A DNA stretch of 64,000 nt from Rhizomys pruinosus (GCA_009823505.1 VZQC01007982.1:308284-372283), one strand, 5' to 3'. Counted from the stretch's first letter, positions 23,926 to 35,777 are shown. Translations and numbers: made by a program. Notes: generated from the letters alone by a model not told the origin.

Positions 23926-24259
23926 TTGCTTGATTGCTTGCTTACTGAAGTTAGAGGCCAAATTGTGGGATTTTGTTCTTTGTTTATTTTTTCTCTTTTA
24001 AGCACATTTGTTTACAAAGACAAAGTGGCCAGAGGCCCAAGCTCTCTATGGCAGTAAAACTCCACCCTGTGATTCACTGAGTGTCCAGTCTGCATTCTGC
24101 ATTGTTGAGGCTGCATAACATCAAAGCTTTGGAAGGGTGTTCAGCCCTATCTTCTAGTGCCATTGGATAGGTAATTCCCATGTTTCATGAGTCTGGCAAA
24201 AGGAAATAGTGTTTTAGGCCAAAGGATAACATTTATATTTCTTTTTCCTTGCTGCCCAC
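23926..24259. other. intergenic sequence, nothing recognised
   Basis: No family or coding signal identified. Confidence 0.45.
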
Positions 24260-25250
24260 CTGACCATTCTGCCATACATGTCTTTCATCTTTTTCTCAAT
24301 CTTTTTAAAATTTTTCAAATCAGAAATTTACTCTTTTGGGCAGAAGTATACTGTTTCAGTCAGTTCTTTGACCCAGACTTTTTTTGTTGGTGTTGTTCCT
24401 TCCAAATTGTATTGTTCTAAAATATTCATAAACACATGCCACACATAGAACAAATTATGTCATCTGAACATAAACCATAGGTTAACTCCAAAACATGTTT
24501 AGGGATTCATATTTTGACAGTAGAGCTGTATACAAGGAAAGAAAAATATATTATTTTACATTCCTACATTATATAACAAGTTAATGTGTAACATCAGGTA
24601 TTATATTTACTAAAAAGGAAAGAAAGAGAAAGAAATATTCAGTTTACCTTACGAATAGAGATTTGGTGCTAAGGATCCATAAATGAGGGACACCATACAT
24701 TGTTTTCTCTTGGATTGTGTTACTTCACTTAGCATAATGGCTTTTAGTTCCACCCACTTACCTGCAAAGTTCATGATATCATCTTTTTTACCGTTTCATA
24801 GAATTCTATTGTGTAGATATACCACATTTTCTTTATCCACCCCTTGGTCCGGGAACACTTTGGTTGTTTCCAGCTCTTCACTATTGTGAAGAGAGGTGCA
24901 ATAAACATAGATGTACATGTATCTCTGCAATAGGATGAATCTTGTAAGTATATACTCAGGAGCAGTATGACTGGTTCAGGTGCTCAGCTCATTTTGAGTC
25001 TTTTGAGAGTTCTCCAAACTGCACTCCATAGGGGTTGCATAAGTTTGCATTCCCACCAGCAGTGGATGAGTGTTCCCATTTCCCAACCACCTCTCCAGCA
25101 TTTGGTATCCTTTGTTTTCTTGATCACAGCCAGTCTTACCAGAGTAAGATGAAATCTTAAAGTGGTTTTAATTTGCATTTCCTTAATTATTAGCAACATT
25201 GAGTACTTTTTAAGATGTTTCTCGGCCATTTTTAAAATTTTACTATTCAT
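24260..25250 (-). mobile_element. L1 3' end, 5'-truncated
   Basis: 3'UTR from about 24,260 to 24,675, then the ORF2 C-terminus to about 25,250. The 88-codon remnant at 24,984-25,250 carries the conserved C-terminal WWECKLMQPLW. The ORF2 sequence breaks off after 'cggccatttttaaa'. Non-functional. Confidence 0.88.
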
Positions 25251-25509
25251 TCATTTAGGGCTTTGGAACCAGAGGTAAAACACACATCACCCCTCTTCAA
25301 GTAAGAGACAATATAATTTGACCATAGTATATAAATCTGTAATAAAATTAAAAAGTCACATTGCAGGGACAGAGTCGGGGTCCAAACCAGAAAATCACTG
25401 TTAAAAAGTCCAACTCCTTAACAAGTTTTAGAAAGACCAGGCTTTACACAGGAGGAGGAAGAAAGGACAACACGAAAAGGTTTTCAAGAAGACCAAACTT
25501 ATTTCCTTT
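25251..25509. other. spacer, nothing recognised
   Basis: Unassigned sequence between two L1 segments. No coding signal. Confidence 0.5.
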
Positions 25510-25712
25510 CATTTTTTTTATTTTTTTAACATTTTTATTGAAGTTTTGCACATTTCATACATCATTTCTCAGTCCAATCTAGACTTATCTTATCTTCCAC
25601 GCTCTGACCCCACCTGAGTTCATGAACCCTGCTATCCCTACCGTGTATCTTTTTCTGATTATTTTCAAAGTTTGTTTCAAAGCAGAATATTGCCCTCCAT
25701 GGAACTTTATTG

Positions 25713-25778
<66 letters not shown>

Positions 25779-25868
25779 GCCACACCTATACTAAAATTAT
25801 ATCATCTGTACACAAACTTTTTGTCATTTCCATATCATATTTCAGGATTAACATTTTTCCTTTTTTTA
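25510..25868 (-). mobile_element. L1 3'UTR segment
   Basis: Poly-T, then the antisense L1 terminus ('tttattgaagttttgcacatttcatac') and 3'UTR, with a (CA)n(TA)n compound tract. It switches abruptly to plus-strand ORF2 at about 25,869. Confidence 0.88.
25714..25778 (+). repeat. (CA)n(TA)n compound microsatellite
   Basis: About 20 CA units followed by about 11 TA units, within the L1 3'UTR. Confidence 0.95.
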
Positions 25869-26626
25869 AATATCGGACAAAATAGACTTCAAAGTAAAAG
25901 AAATCAGAAGAGATAAAGAAGGCCATTACATCTTTATCAAAGGAACAACTAACCATGGAGATTTTACAATCATGAATATGTATGTACTAAACTCTGGTGC
26001 AGCGGACATTATAAAGATGATTTTCCAGGACCTCAAGCCACAAATTAACCCCAGCACATTCATAGTAGGGGCCTTCAATACCCTACTGAGGGTTTTGGAC
26101 AGGTCAACCAGACAAAGAATAAACAGAGAGACATCTGAACTGAATGATGTGATCCACCAAATAGACCTCACAGACATCTACTGAATATTTTGCCCAAATA
26201 TCACCTAATACACTTTTTACTCAGCACCCCACAGAACATTCTCCAAAATCGACCACATACTGGGACACAGAAAAAAACTCAACAAACACAAAAAGATTGA
26301 AACAATTTCATGCATTTTATCAGACCACAGTGTATAAAGCTCAATATCAACACCAGGATAAGCCCTACTCTCAACAAGAACACATGGAGACTAAACGATA
26401 CACTCTTGAATAATGAATGGGTCATGGAAAAAATAAATAAAGAAAGAAAAGCATTCCTAGAACTAAACAACAATTACAATACAACACAACAAAACCTATG
26501 GGATACTTTAAAAGAACTCCTAAGAGGGAAGTTTATAGCCCTAGGTGCCTACATTAAAAAAAAAAAAAAACCAAAAAACCCCAGAAAGATCACAAATAAA
26601 TGATCTAACACTTGAGAGACAACAAC
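25869..26626 (+). mobile_element. L1 ORF2 segment, inverted relative to flanks
   Basis: Plus-strand ORF2 endonuclease and linker sequence (equivalent, reversed, to 7,530-6,783 of the L1 at 3,356-9,297), with remnants such as KLNINTRISPTLNKNTWRLNDTLL near 26,340. It lies between minus-strand L1 on both sides. Together with 25,510-25,868 it fits a second twin-priming inversion, here with about 3 kb of intervening L1 lost. Confidence 0.8.
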
Positions 26627-27686
26627 AAATGTTTTTATTCTGTTGAATAATTTGGATAATAATGGCTGAAGTTCTTTTTTGAATGCCTTATAAAATTCTG
26701 CTGTGAATCCATCTGATGAGCCTGGGTTTTTTTTAGTTGGGAGGGTTTTTTTTATTACAGTTTCAATTTCCTCATATGTTTTGGGTCTGTTTAAGCTGTT
26801 GATCTCTTGTTGGTTAAGCTTTGGTGATTTCAATGATTTCAGGTATTCATCCATTTCTCTTAGGTTTTCAAATTTAGTAGAGAATAGGTTTTTAAAGCAT
26901 TCTGTATGATTGTCTGGATCTTTTATTTATCTGTTGTGATGTTTTCCTTTTCATCTCTTATTTTATCGACTTGGAGTTGTTCTTTCTTTTAGTCAACTGG
27001 GCTAGAGGTCTATCTATCTTGCTTATCATTTAAAACATCAGCTTTTGGATTCCTTTATTCTTTGTAGTGTTTTCTTTTTTCTATTTCATTGATTTCCTCT
27101 CTGATTTTTGTTACTTCTTCCTGTCTGAAGGGTTAAGGATTCATTTGTTGTCTCTCAAGTATTTTTTTAGTTGAAGTGTTAGGTCATTTATTTGTGCTCT
27201 TTCTGTTTTCTTAATGTAGGCACCTGGGGCTATAAATTTCCCTTTTAGGCCTGCTTTAAAATATTCCACAAGTTCTAGTCTCCATGAGTACTTGAAGATT
27301 TCTGGTGTTGTTATTAAGCTCTATTGCAGTATGGTTTCATAGAATGCATGGAATTCTTTCTTTTTACTTTTCTGGATTTGTTGAGGTTTGCTCTGTGGCC
27401 CAGGGTATTGTTGATTTTGGAGAATGTTCCACGGAGTGTCAAGTATAAAATTTTGTTTGGTGTTTGGGTGGAATATTCAGTAGATGTCTGTTAGGTCATT
27501 TGGTGTATCATATTGTTCAGTTCTGATGTCTCTCTGTTTATCCTTTGTCCAGTTGACTTGTTCAGTGAGCTCAGTGGGGTATTGAAGTCTCCCACTTCAA
27601 TGTGATGGGATTAATCTATGCCTTGAAGTCCTGCAGAACTGTACTTATGAAGTTTGGTTCAGCAGAGTTTGGTGTGCATACATTTA

Positions 27687-27977
27687 TTTTTATTTTTTTT
27701 TAAATTTTTATTGAGCATATTTCATACAACATTTCTTTTTTTTAATTTTATTTATTTCTGTATGTGTATAAATGTACTGTCTGCATGCAAGTCTGTGCAC
27801 CCGTGTCGTGCAATGCCGCGGAGGTCAGAAGAGGGTCTCGGATTCCCCTGGAGCTGGAGTGCTCCTGGAATTGGAGTCCTAGACGGTTCTCGGCCGCCAT
27901 GTGGGTGCTGGGGATCGAACCCGGGTCCTCTGTAAGAGCGGTCGGCGCTCTTAACCGCTAGGCCATCTCTCCAGCCC
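27687..27977 (-). mobile_element. B2-L1 3'-tail chimeric insertion
   Basis: A single insertion flanked by the 16-bp duplication GGTGTGCATACATTTA (27,671-27,686 and 27,978-27,993). On the minus strand it reads: complete young B2 (27,977-27,736), then about 30 bases matching the L1 3' terminus (27,735-27,706, 'gttgtatgaaatatgctcaataaa'), then poly-A (27,705-27,687). The L1 piece lies inside the duplication, so both parts integrated together, consistent with template switching from L1 RNA to B2 RNA during target-primed reverse transcription. Confidence 0.85.
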
Positions 27978-28234
27978 GGTGTGCATACATTTATGATTGT
28001 GAGATCTTCATGGTTGATGGATCCTTGGATAAAGATTTAGTGATTGTCTTCATCTCTTCTGGTTAGTTTAAATTTGAAGTCTATTTTTGTCTGATATTAG
28101 AATAGCAACTTCTGCTTGTGTTTTGGTACCATTTTCTTGGAATATTTTTTCCATCCTTTCACCTTAAGATGGTACCTGTCCATGAAGGTGAGATGGGTTT
28201 CTTGTAAACAACACAATCATGGATTTAACTTCTT

Positions 28235-28484
28235 TTTTTAAATTTTTTTAAATTTTATTTATTTCTGTATGTGTATGAATGTACTGTCTGCATGCAGGTT
28301 TTTACACCCGTGTTGTGCAATGCCGCAGAGGTCAGAAGAGGGCGTCGGATTCCCCTGGAACTGGAGTTCTCCTGGAACTGGAGTTTCGGATGGCTCTCGG
28401 CCGCCATGTGGGTGCTGGGGATCGAACCCGGGTCCTCTGCAAGAGCGGTCGGCGCTCTTAACCACTAGGCCATCTCTCCAGCCC
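28235..28484 (-). mobile_element. young B2 SINE in L1
   Basis: Complete B2. Flanks GGATTTAACTTCTT (28,221-28,234) and GGATTCAACTTCTT (28,487-28,500) form a 14-bp duplication with one mismatch. Confidence 0.93.
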
Positions 28485-29529
28485 AAGGATTCAACTTCTT
28501 AATCCATTCTCCCAGTCTGTGTCTTGATTGGGGAGTTCAGATCATCATTTATATTTAAGGTTATTATTGAGAGGTGTATATTGCTTCCATTCAATTTACA
28601 TTCTCTTTACGTTTTTGGTCTAGGTTTGTATTTCCACAGTTATACCTTCGTTAATTATTTTCTTTTGCCTCTTGGGAACAATTGATTCTTTCCTCTATCC
28701 TTTGAATTGTTTTGAGTATTTTCTGAGGCTTGTTTTCTGGACATGTATTCTTTCATCTTGTTTATATCATGAATTTTTTTTTCCCTTTCCCTTCAACTAT
28801 AATTGACATTTTTGTTGGGTAAAGTAATCTGGGTTGGCCTCTATAGTCATTTAGAACTAAGAATACTTTGGCGCAAGTTCTGCATTTTATCTTTTGTACT
28901 GAAACATCAGTTTTAATTCTGGTGGGTTTCGCTTTATATGTAACTTGTTTTTCTCTTCTGGCTTTTAGTATTCTGTCTTTGTTTTGGGCATCTAGAATTT
29001 TTACTATGATATGGCATGGATACTTTCTTTTCTGGTCTTGTTTAGTTGGAGTTCTATGTGCTTCTTGTATTTTGTCTTTTTCAATTTGGGGATATTTTCT
29101 TCTAAAATTCTGTTGAAGATCTGGTCAATACCATTGCCTTGGGATTCTTCTCCTTTCTCTATACCTATTTTGGTCTTTTTGTGGTGTCCCACATTTCCTG
29201 ATTATTCCACTTGTGTGTGTTTTTTTTTTTTAATTTTTCATAGTCTTTGCTTTAGCATTCCTGATCTTCCATATTATTCTCCAGTCTTGATATTATATTT
29301 TCTGCTTCATCCAATCTGTTACTAAGGCTTTCTCTCAGCCTTTCCTGTTGACTAAATGAGTGTTCAATTTCCTTTTTCATTTCAGCCTGAGATTTCTTCA
29401 ATATTTCCACTTCCTTCTGGAGTTGGTCCTTCTCTCCTAATTCTTTGATTCATTTGTCTATGTGTTAAGTTTATTGTTCTCTCCTTCTAGTTCAATGATT
29501 TGTTTTTCCTGTGTTCTGTTTCCTTTTTC

Positions 29530-29774
29530 TTTTTTTTTTATTTATTATTATTTCTGTATGCATATCAATGTACTGTCTGCATGCAAGTCTGTGCACCCGT
29601 GTCGTGCAATGCCGCGGAGGTCAGAAGAGGGTCTCGGATTCCCCTGGAGCTGGAGTTCTCCTGGAATTGGAGTTTCAGACGGCTCTCGGCCGCCATGTGG
29701 GTGCTGGGGATCGAACCCGGGTCCTCTGTAAGAGCGGTCAGCGCTCTTAACCGCTAGGCCATCTCTCCAGCCCC
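29530..29774 (-). mobile_element. young B2 SINE in L1 ORF1 region
   Basis: Complete B2 with a perfect 15-bp target-site duplication TCTGTTTCCTTTTTC (29,515-29,529 and 29,775-29,789). Very close in sequence to the B2 at 27,736-27,977. Confidence 0.95.
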
Positions 29775-30175
29775 TCTGTTTCCTTTTTCATTTCAAACTG
29801 AGATTTATTCAGTATTTCCACGTCCTTCAAGTGCTTGACATTCTCTCCTTCTAGTTCTTTGATTCATTTCTCTGTATGTTCTTTATAGTCCTTGATATCT
29901 TTGAATATGTCTATGATCTATGTCCTGTGTTATCTCCAGGAAGTTCTCATTGTAGGATTCTTCTGTAAAAGACTGGTAGAATTTAGCAGGGGTTTATTAT
30001 TTGATTTTCAAATGTTATTGTTTTTTCCTCGTGTTTTTGGCATGTGGATTTGTTTTGTTGTTTGTATCCTGTTATGAAGCTCAAGTGTGTGCACTCTGGG
30101 CCTGCCTCCAGATGGCTGTTGGGGGTCACCACACCCACACAAGCCAGGCCTACCTACCTTTGAGACCTGCCAGGG

Positions 30176-30389
<214 letters not shown>

Positions 30390-30562
30390 GTAGACCCCAG
30401 GCTTGCTGGAATGTATCTTTACCAACTAAGCCATCTTACTTACCCAGAGTTCATTTATCTTTTTTTCTTTTCCAAACCAACCTGGCCTGGATCTCACAGA
30501 GATCCATCCGCATCTCCCTCCTAAGTGCTGGGATTAGAGTTGTGGGACACCACACTGCCATT
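30390..30562 (-). mobile_element. SINE fragments (unassigned SINE scrap and partial B1)
   Basis: 30,390-30,455 resembles a SINE head in reverse ('accaactaagccatctt'). 30,471-30,562 is the 5' part of a B1 in reverse ('atccgcatctccctcctaag', 'tgctgggattagag'). Confidence 0.55.
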
Positions 30563-30727
30563 GTCCATAGTCTTAATATCATCTTTTTTGGTCGTCTTCA
30601 GAATTTATCTACAGAAAATATCTATAAAAAGATAATTATTTTCTAGTCATACTTAAAATGTCATTTCTATTACATTTAATTCCCCTCTAAATTATGTTTT
30701 AAAATATTTAAATGCATGATAATTTAA

Positions 30728-30953
30728 AATATTTTTTAATTTTTATTTATTTTTATGTGCATGAATGTACTGTCTGCATGTAGGTTTGTGTACCCCTGTC
30801 ATGCAATACCGCAGAGGTCAGAAGAAGGTGTCAGATTCCCCTGGAACTAGAGTTAAAGACGGTTCTCAGCAGCCATGTGGATGCGGGGGATCAAACCCAG
30901 GTCCTCTGCAAGAGCGGTTGGTGCTCTTAACCACTGAGCAATCTCTCCAGCCC
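30728..30953 (-). mobile_element. B2 SINE
   Basis: Head at 30,953, tail at about 30,728. It lacks the internal repeated 'ggagttctcctgg' block of the young copies, so it is an older or different B2 subtype. Confidence 0.88.
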
Positions 30954-31104
30954 TAAAATAAAATTTTAAAAAGTAATATTAAAGTTATTTTATCATGGCA
31001 CTAAAAAATGATGTTGATAAAAATCTTTGTCCTGATATGACTTGTCCCTATTTCTTTACATGGAAAGGAAGACAATTTAGCAGGTAATTTTTAACAAATC
31101 AGAG

Positions 31105-31320
31105 AAAGGGGTGATGAAATGACTCACATGTTAAGACTGCTTTCTGTTCTTCCAGTGGCCCAGAGTTCAGTTTGTAGCAACCGTACTGGTGGCTCACAAC
31201 CACCCATACCTGTAGTTCCAGGTGCTCTGACACCCCCCTTTGACTGCTGAATGGGCACACTTACACGTGCATGTGCAAACAGAACACATAGACACAAATA
31301 AAAAGATAAAAATCTCAAAA
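31105..31320 (+). mobile_element. old B3-type SINE
   Basis: Degenerate head ('gtgatgaaatgactcacatgtt'), 'ggtggctcacaaccacccatacctgtagttcca' body and an A-rich end at about 31,320. Confidence 0.7.
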
Positions 31321-31468
31321 AAATAATTAAATTCTACAAATACAAAGAAAAGAAAACATGTGAGTAAAATCTTTTTTGTTTTATAATTTTTGTTCAAAGC
31401 TTAAATTAAATTTAAATTACCACTGCTTAGTTGCTCAAATATTTTTTCATAAAGAGTCTGTCACTTGT

Positions 31469-31680
31469 TGGCGGCTGGAGAGACGTCTCACAGTTGAGAG
31501 TGCTGACCGCTAGTGCAGAAAACCCGCATTTGTTCCCAGTAACTCGCGTGGCAGCTAACAACCATCTGTCACTCCAGTTCCAAGGGATAAAATCCCTTTT
31601 ATGACCTCCTTGGGCATTGGAAGACACAGGTGCACTTTCACACATGCAAACTCATACTAATAAAGTAAAAATAATAAAAA
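31469..31680 (+). mobile_element. B2/B3 SINE
   Basis: 'ggctggagagacgtctcacagtt' head, the diagnostic 'actccagttccaaggg' body and an A-rich tail with 'aataaagtaaaaataat'. Confidence 0.8.
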
Positions 31681-32164
31681 ATCTGTCATCTATATATGCA
31701 TATACACATCATCATCATCCTCATATAGTCCTCTTTCTACCTGTTATGACGTGAAAATATAATTTTATTTGCTATAGTATTCAATTTAGTAAGTAAGTGA
31801 TCTCTGAAATAGTTGAGTAAAAATAAAATGTCTCAAATACTTCTTTTTTCCCAAAATATCTGTAAATTACTAATAGTGCAAATTATTCTTTTACACTTAA
31901 ACCTAAGAGTCCACACTCAAGAGCAAATCCAACTCCTACATTATTACACCAGCAGATGTTAAATTAATAAGACTAACAGCTTGTGGCTTAAAATAAACCA
32001 ATGTATGTGAATATTAGTCTAAGTACATGAATAAACTCACAAGCACTATGAATGCCTAACAATCATGACTCTCTTCTGATTTAGAATTAGATATTTTGTT
32101 GAGTTAAATGTAGTCTTTCCTTTAAATTTTCATTGGTTGGGAAATTTTCCTAAAATAATTTTTA
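31681..32164. other. intergenic sequence, nothing recognised
   Basis: No repeat or coding signal identified. Confidence 0.5.
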
Positions 32165-32172
32165 CAAGATTT

Positions 32173-32314
32173 ATTTTTATTTATTTTTATTTTTTATTGT
32201 TTTTAATTTATTTTTATTGATGCTTTGTGTATTTCATACATCATTTTCCAATTCAGTTCAGTCATATATCCCCTTCCCTTCCCCCCCACCCCACCCCTAC
32301 CCATCGCAGATCGG
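32173..32314 (-). mobile_element. very short 5'-truncated L1 insertion
   Basis: Only the last roughly 115 bases of L1 3'UTR plus poly-A (antisense terminus 'tttttattgatgctttgtgtatttcatac', then the C-rich block), bounded by the 8-bp duplication CAAGATTT (32,165-32,172 and 32,315-32,322). A minimal L1 retrotransposition product. Confidence 0.85.
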
Positions 32315-32322
32315 CAAGATTT

Positions 32323-32967
32323 CTTTTTAAAAGAAATGTATTTACCTTCATGTGTATTTTTATGATTTATCTAAGCAGGATAAGGATTTTTTCTTCTTGA
32401 ACACCTTACTCCTGATACTCATCATCCTTTATACTAAAAACATCTTTTATACCAGCTAGTGTGTAGCACAAATAATGAAAAAAAACTGGCCTCATCCTAT
32501 AGAAAAGATAACTATATTTTCATTTCTTGACTGATATTTAATTTTATAGCCTTAAAAATAATCAAGGTAGGCATGGTGGTGAACTGTAATCCTAGCACTT
32601 GTGCAGTTGATGCAGAAAGAGTAGGAGCTGCTCAGCTACATATAGATTTGCTGTCTGAACAAATTGAATTGGAATTTTATAAATAAATTAAAACAAATAT
32701 TTGAGAAAACCCTATCAATGAACATGTATGAAACAATGGTTTAAATAAAATTTTTTGTGTATATCTCCTTTTTTCTGTGGTGGGGGTATTACAATGTCAT
32801 GAATTCTGCTTTCCAATATCTGCTGACTCTGTCCGGCACCTACTTCCACTGCTTATATGGTGTTTCTACCACATGCTTCTTTAGGCTACTTTTCACATTT
32901 TCTTATCTAAATTAATAATTTTTTAGACTATGTTGCAAATCTTTTTTTTAAAAAAATGTGTTACATC
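32323..32967. other. intergenic, with degenerate B1-like stretch at 32,564-32,665
   Basis: The stretch 'aggcatggtggtgaactgtaatcctagcactt' resembles a decayed B1. The rest is unassigned. Confidence 0.5.
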
Positions 32968-33106
32968 GCCGGGCATGGTTGTACAAACCTCCTATCACTT
33001 GGGAGGCAGAAGCAGGTGGATCTCTGGGAATTCAAGGCCAGCCTGGTCTACAGAGTGAGTTCCAGGACAGCTGGGGCTATAGGGAGACCTTGTCTCAAAA
33101 AGACAC
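32968..33106 (+). mobile_element. B1 SINE
   Basis: Full-length B1 from 'gccgggcatggttg' to 'accttgtctcaaaaag', joined directly to an L1 3' segment. Confidence 0.92.
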
Positions 33107-33830
33107 GAAAAAAGTGGTACATCTACACAATGGAATTCTATCATGAACTTTTCAGGTAAATGGATGGAACTAGAAGATATGCTAAGTGACGTAACACAGT
33201 CCTAGAAAAACAAACAAAATACGGTATCCCTCATTTGTGGATGCTAGCACCAAGTACCTAGTTGTAAGGAAAATTGAACAAGGTTAATGTTATATTTCCC
33301 TTTACTTGAAAGGAACTGTGCTCTTATAATGTGAATCCCTTAATGATAGGTTCTAGAATTAACCTATTACTTATTTTCAGATATTATAATTTTGGTATAA
33401 GGGTGGAGGGTATGTATTCATATTTTAGAGTAATATAAAATTAAAAAGGAAAAATGTGAATCTCAAAATATTTTGGAAATTAACATACAGTTATTTTTCA
33501 TTTGACATGAGAGGTTTAAGTATAGGTGGTATATAATTAAGTATATTATATATATAATTTAATATAATATATATTATATTTATATACTTGAAACCATATA
33601 CAAATTGGAGAGAACAACAAAAGTAGTGGGACAGAACCTACTGAAACAGCAAAGTTCTCCCCAAAACAATAATCTTCTGGTTTGAAAAACTTTAAAAAGA
33701 CTCAGAAAAAGATAAAAGACATGAATGGCGGAATGCATGAACTTGGGTGGGGTTGGGGATATGAGTCTAAATTGGAATGAGAAATGATGTATGAAATGCA
33801 CAAAACTTCAATAAAAATATTTTTTTAAAA
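33107..33830 (+). mobile_element. L1 3' end (ORF2 tail and 3'UTR)
   Basis: It starts in the ORF2 C-terminus ('gtggtacatctacacaatggaattctat') and ends in the L1 terminus 'gatgtatgaaatgcacaaaacttcaataaaa' and an A-rich tail. It contains an AT-rich stretch at 33,540-33,592. Non-coding remnant. Confidence 0.88.
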
Positions 33831-34015
33831 AGAAGGCAGGCTGGGCATGGGGCAAGGGAACGAGCCCATAGATAACATTCTTCCATGGTTTGTGCTTCAA
33901 TTCCTGCTTCCAGATCCTGCTCTGAGTTCCTATGTTAGGCTCCCCAAATGATGAATTGTGAACCAGGAGATGTAAGTTAAATAAACACTTTCCTGCCTAA
34001 AAAATGTTATTGTAT

Positions 34016-34190
34016 GGAATGTAGAGACAGCTCAGTGGTTAAAAGCACTGGGTGCTCTTGCAGAGGACCCAGGTTTGATTCCCAGAAACCTCCAGGTCCA
34101 GGGCAATCCAATGCCATCTTCTGACCTCTGCAGGCATACTTAAATACTTTCAGGCAATACACTCACACATAAAATAAAAAAAATATATAT
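34016..34190 (+). mobile_element. B3/B2-type SINE
   Basis: Head 'gtagagacagctcagtggtt', B-box region 'ggtttgattcccag', shortened body and an A-rich tail. Confidence 0.8.
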
Positions 34191-34254
34191 TATTCACACA
34201 ACAATCTTTTTTGAGTTACAGTTTTTTAGAAAACTATTGTGGTTTGAAAAATGC

Positions 34255-35703
34255 TTTTTAAGTTGATCTGAATTTTTATGCATTTCATACAGTATACTGT
34301 AATCATATTTTGGGCCCTCCCTCCCACCGTACCCCCCATGCCTGTCACATATATTAAGGAATATTGAGTCAGGTTTATCAACTCAGATTTCCAAATTCAT
34401 CCAGCGAAATTTAGCCTATCTAGAGACACTCCATTAAGGAAAATCACCTCTCCTTGATCTGAAAGTAATCAGCTTCTATTATCAGCTTTTCAGGTGAGGT
34501 TGGGACCTTCTGGCCATTTCTCAAGTTCATTGCTGGGTTTTTGTCTGATTGAGTTTGCATGAGTCTTTTGCCTCCTGTCATCATTGTTGCAAGTTCCCAG
34601 AGGCCTAGAAAACTGTTTCTTTATGATCCTGCACTAAACCTGGCTCTTGCAATCTCTCTGCCCCTACTTTCTCAATGTTCCCTGCTTCATGGGTTGGCGA
34701 GTTTTAATATAAGCATGACAACACTCTTTTCATTCCCTTATTGTCTACAATTTGGCCAGTTGTGGTATTCTGTGTGCATCACACTTGGTTGCATGAGGAA
34801 GCTTCACTGGTGAGAACTGAGAGACATATTAGTATTCTCTCTACCCCTTCTTCTCCATTGTTCTAGGAGCCTTGTGTGTAGAAGTTTCATTGTAGATCTG
34901 TCACTTATGGCGGGGCATCACTCAGACAGTTATTCAGTGTCTGTGACCAGTTGTGGAACTCCATCTGTTGTAACAAGAGTTTCTTTGATGAGTGATGAGT
35001 GCATACTGAACCAGGGAGAAAGAGCTTCCCCTAGAGGGTTCTTAGTTTCATTCATAAAATAATTTAAGAACCAACCTGAACAGAAGTTTTAGAACAATTT
35101 TAGTAGAATTTTCAAGAAAAATCCTCAAGGCATGCAAGTTGGGAATCTCAGCAGCTGCTGAGAGGAGGAGGATGAAGGGGAGAAGAAAACATCAGATCAT
35201 GCATGGAGGTCATGCAAGTGGCCGACTGACAGCCACAAGTTGGGGTGAAGGAAGCTTTAGAGAAAAAGGAAAGGAATATAGAATACCAGAGCAGCCCAAA
35301 TTGTTGAAGAAATCATGGTTAGAGAAGGAATGTGAAGAAGAAAAGGAGAGACAACACTTTTGTGAACAATTCAGAAAAGCTGGCAGACTTATGGAGACCT
35401 ACATGCCATGGCCAGATGCAGAAGCACTGCCCTGCAAGGTGGGACTCCATGCAAGAAAGTTCACTATCTCATTAATAAACTAGACATTCAGCCCATCTGT
35501 TTAGCATGACTTAAGGTGAACCCACCTTCCCAGGGGTGATCCCATAACCAGATGATTGATTGACCAGGGAAAAGGGAAAGGTAGCTCTTTACTAGAGACT
35601 TGATGGTGCTTACCAGTTAATGCTCAGGGAGCTATTTGCTACTCTAACAATACTCATCTGTAAACATAAGGATCCATATTTGGCATACATTAAGAAATTA
35701 TGG
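34255..35703 (-). mobile_element. L1 3'UTR, interrupted by LTR-like insertion
   Basis: The antisense L1 terminus at about 34,260 is followed by long 3'UTR blocks shared with 14,700-15,600, 16,800-17,580 and 59,080-59,480. The 3'UTR breaks at 35,006 and resumes at 35,650 ('tcatctgtaaacataag'); see the LTR-like insertion. Confidence 0.8.
35007..35649 (+). mobile_element. solo-LTR-like insertion in L1 3'UTR
   Basis: A 643-bp block starting TG and ending CA, flanked by the 4-bp repeat ATAC (35,003-35,006 and 35,650-35,653). Deleting it with one ATAC restores L1 3'UTR continuity ('gcatac' to 'tcatctg'), judged against the uninterrupted relative at 59,365-59,400. AATAAA occurs at about 35,475. TG...CA ends with a short fixed duplication are the hallmark of integrase-mediated LTR insertion; 4 bp would suit class I (ERV1-like) elements. 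The family was not recognised. The 114-codon frame inside (35,139-35,483, Glu/Lys-rich) is probably not a gene. An error-rich second copy is at about 44,205-44,843. Confidence 0.65.
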
Positions 35704-35764
35704 GGGCTGGAGAGATGGCTCAGTGGTTAAGAGCACCAACTGCTCTTGCAGAGGACCTAGGTCA
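35704..35764 (+). mobile_element. B2 head fragment
   Basis: The first roughly 60 bases of a B2 ('gggctggagagatggctcag' through 'gcagaggacctagg'), then an abrupt change to unrelated GC-rich sequence. A 3'-deleted SINE, which is unusual because SINEs are normally truncated at the 5' end. Second copy at 44,878-44,938. Confidence 0.85.
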
Positions 35765-35777
35765 ATGCTCTGTCAGG

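Larger units (their letters stand above)
26627..30175 (-). mobile_element. L1 5' half (ORF2 N-half, ORF1, 5'UTR)
   Basis: Minus-strand L1 from mid ORF2 (equivalent to about 6,280 of the young L1) through ORF2 5' sequence (to about 28,560), ORF1 remnants (about 28,600-29,930, e.g. 29,004-29,192 with IEKGEESQGNGIDQIFNRI) and 5'UTR to the microsatellite at 30,177. A deletion near 27,282 fuses sequence equivalent to 6,910 with 7,015. Three young B2s interrupt it. The 3' half is absent. Confidence 0.85.

Noticed and set aside
35139..35483. 114-codon Glu/Lys-rich frame resembling a small protein
   Set aside because: Wholly inside the LTR-like insertion, no recognised domain; reading altered in the second copy by indels.
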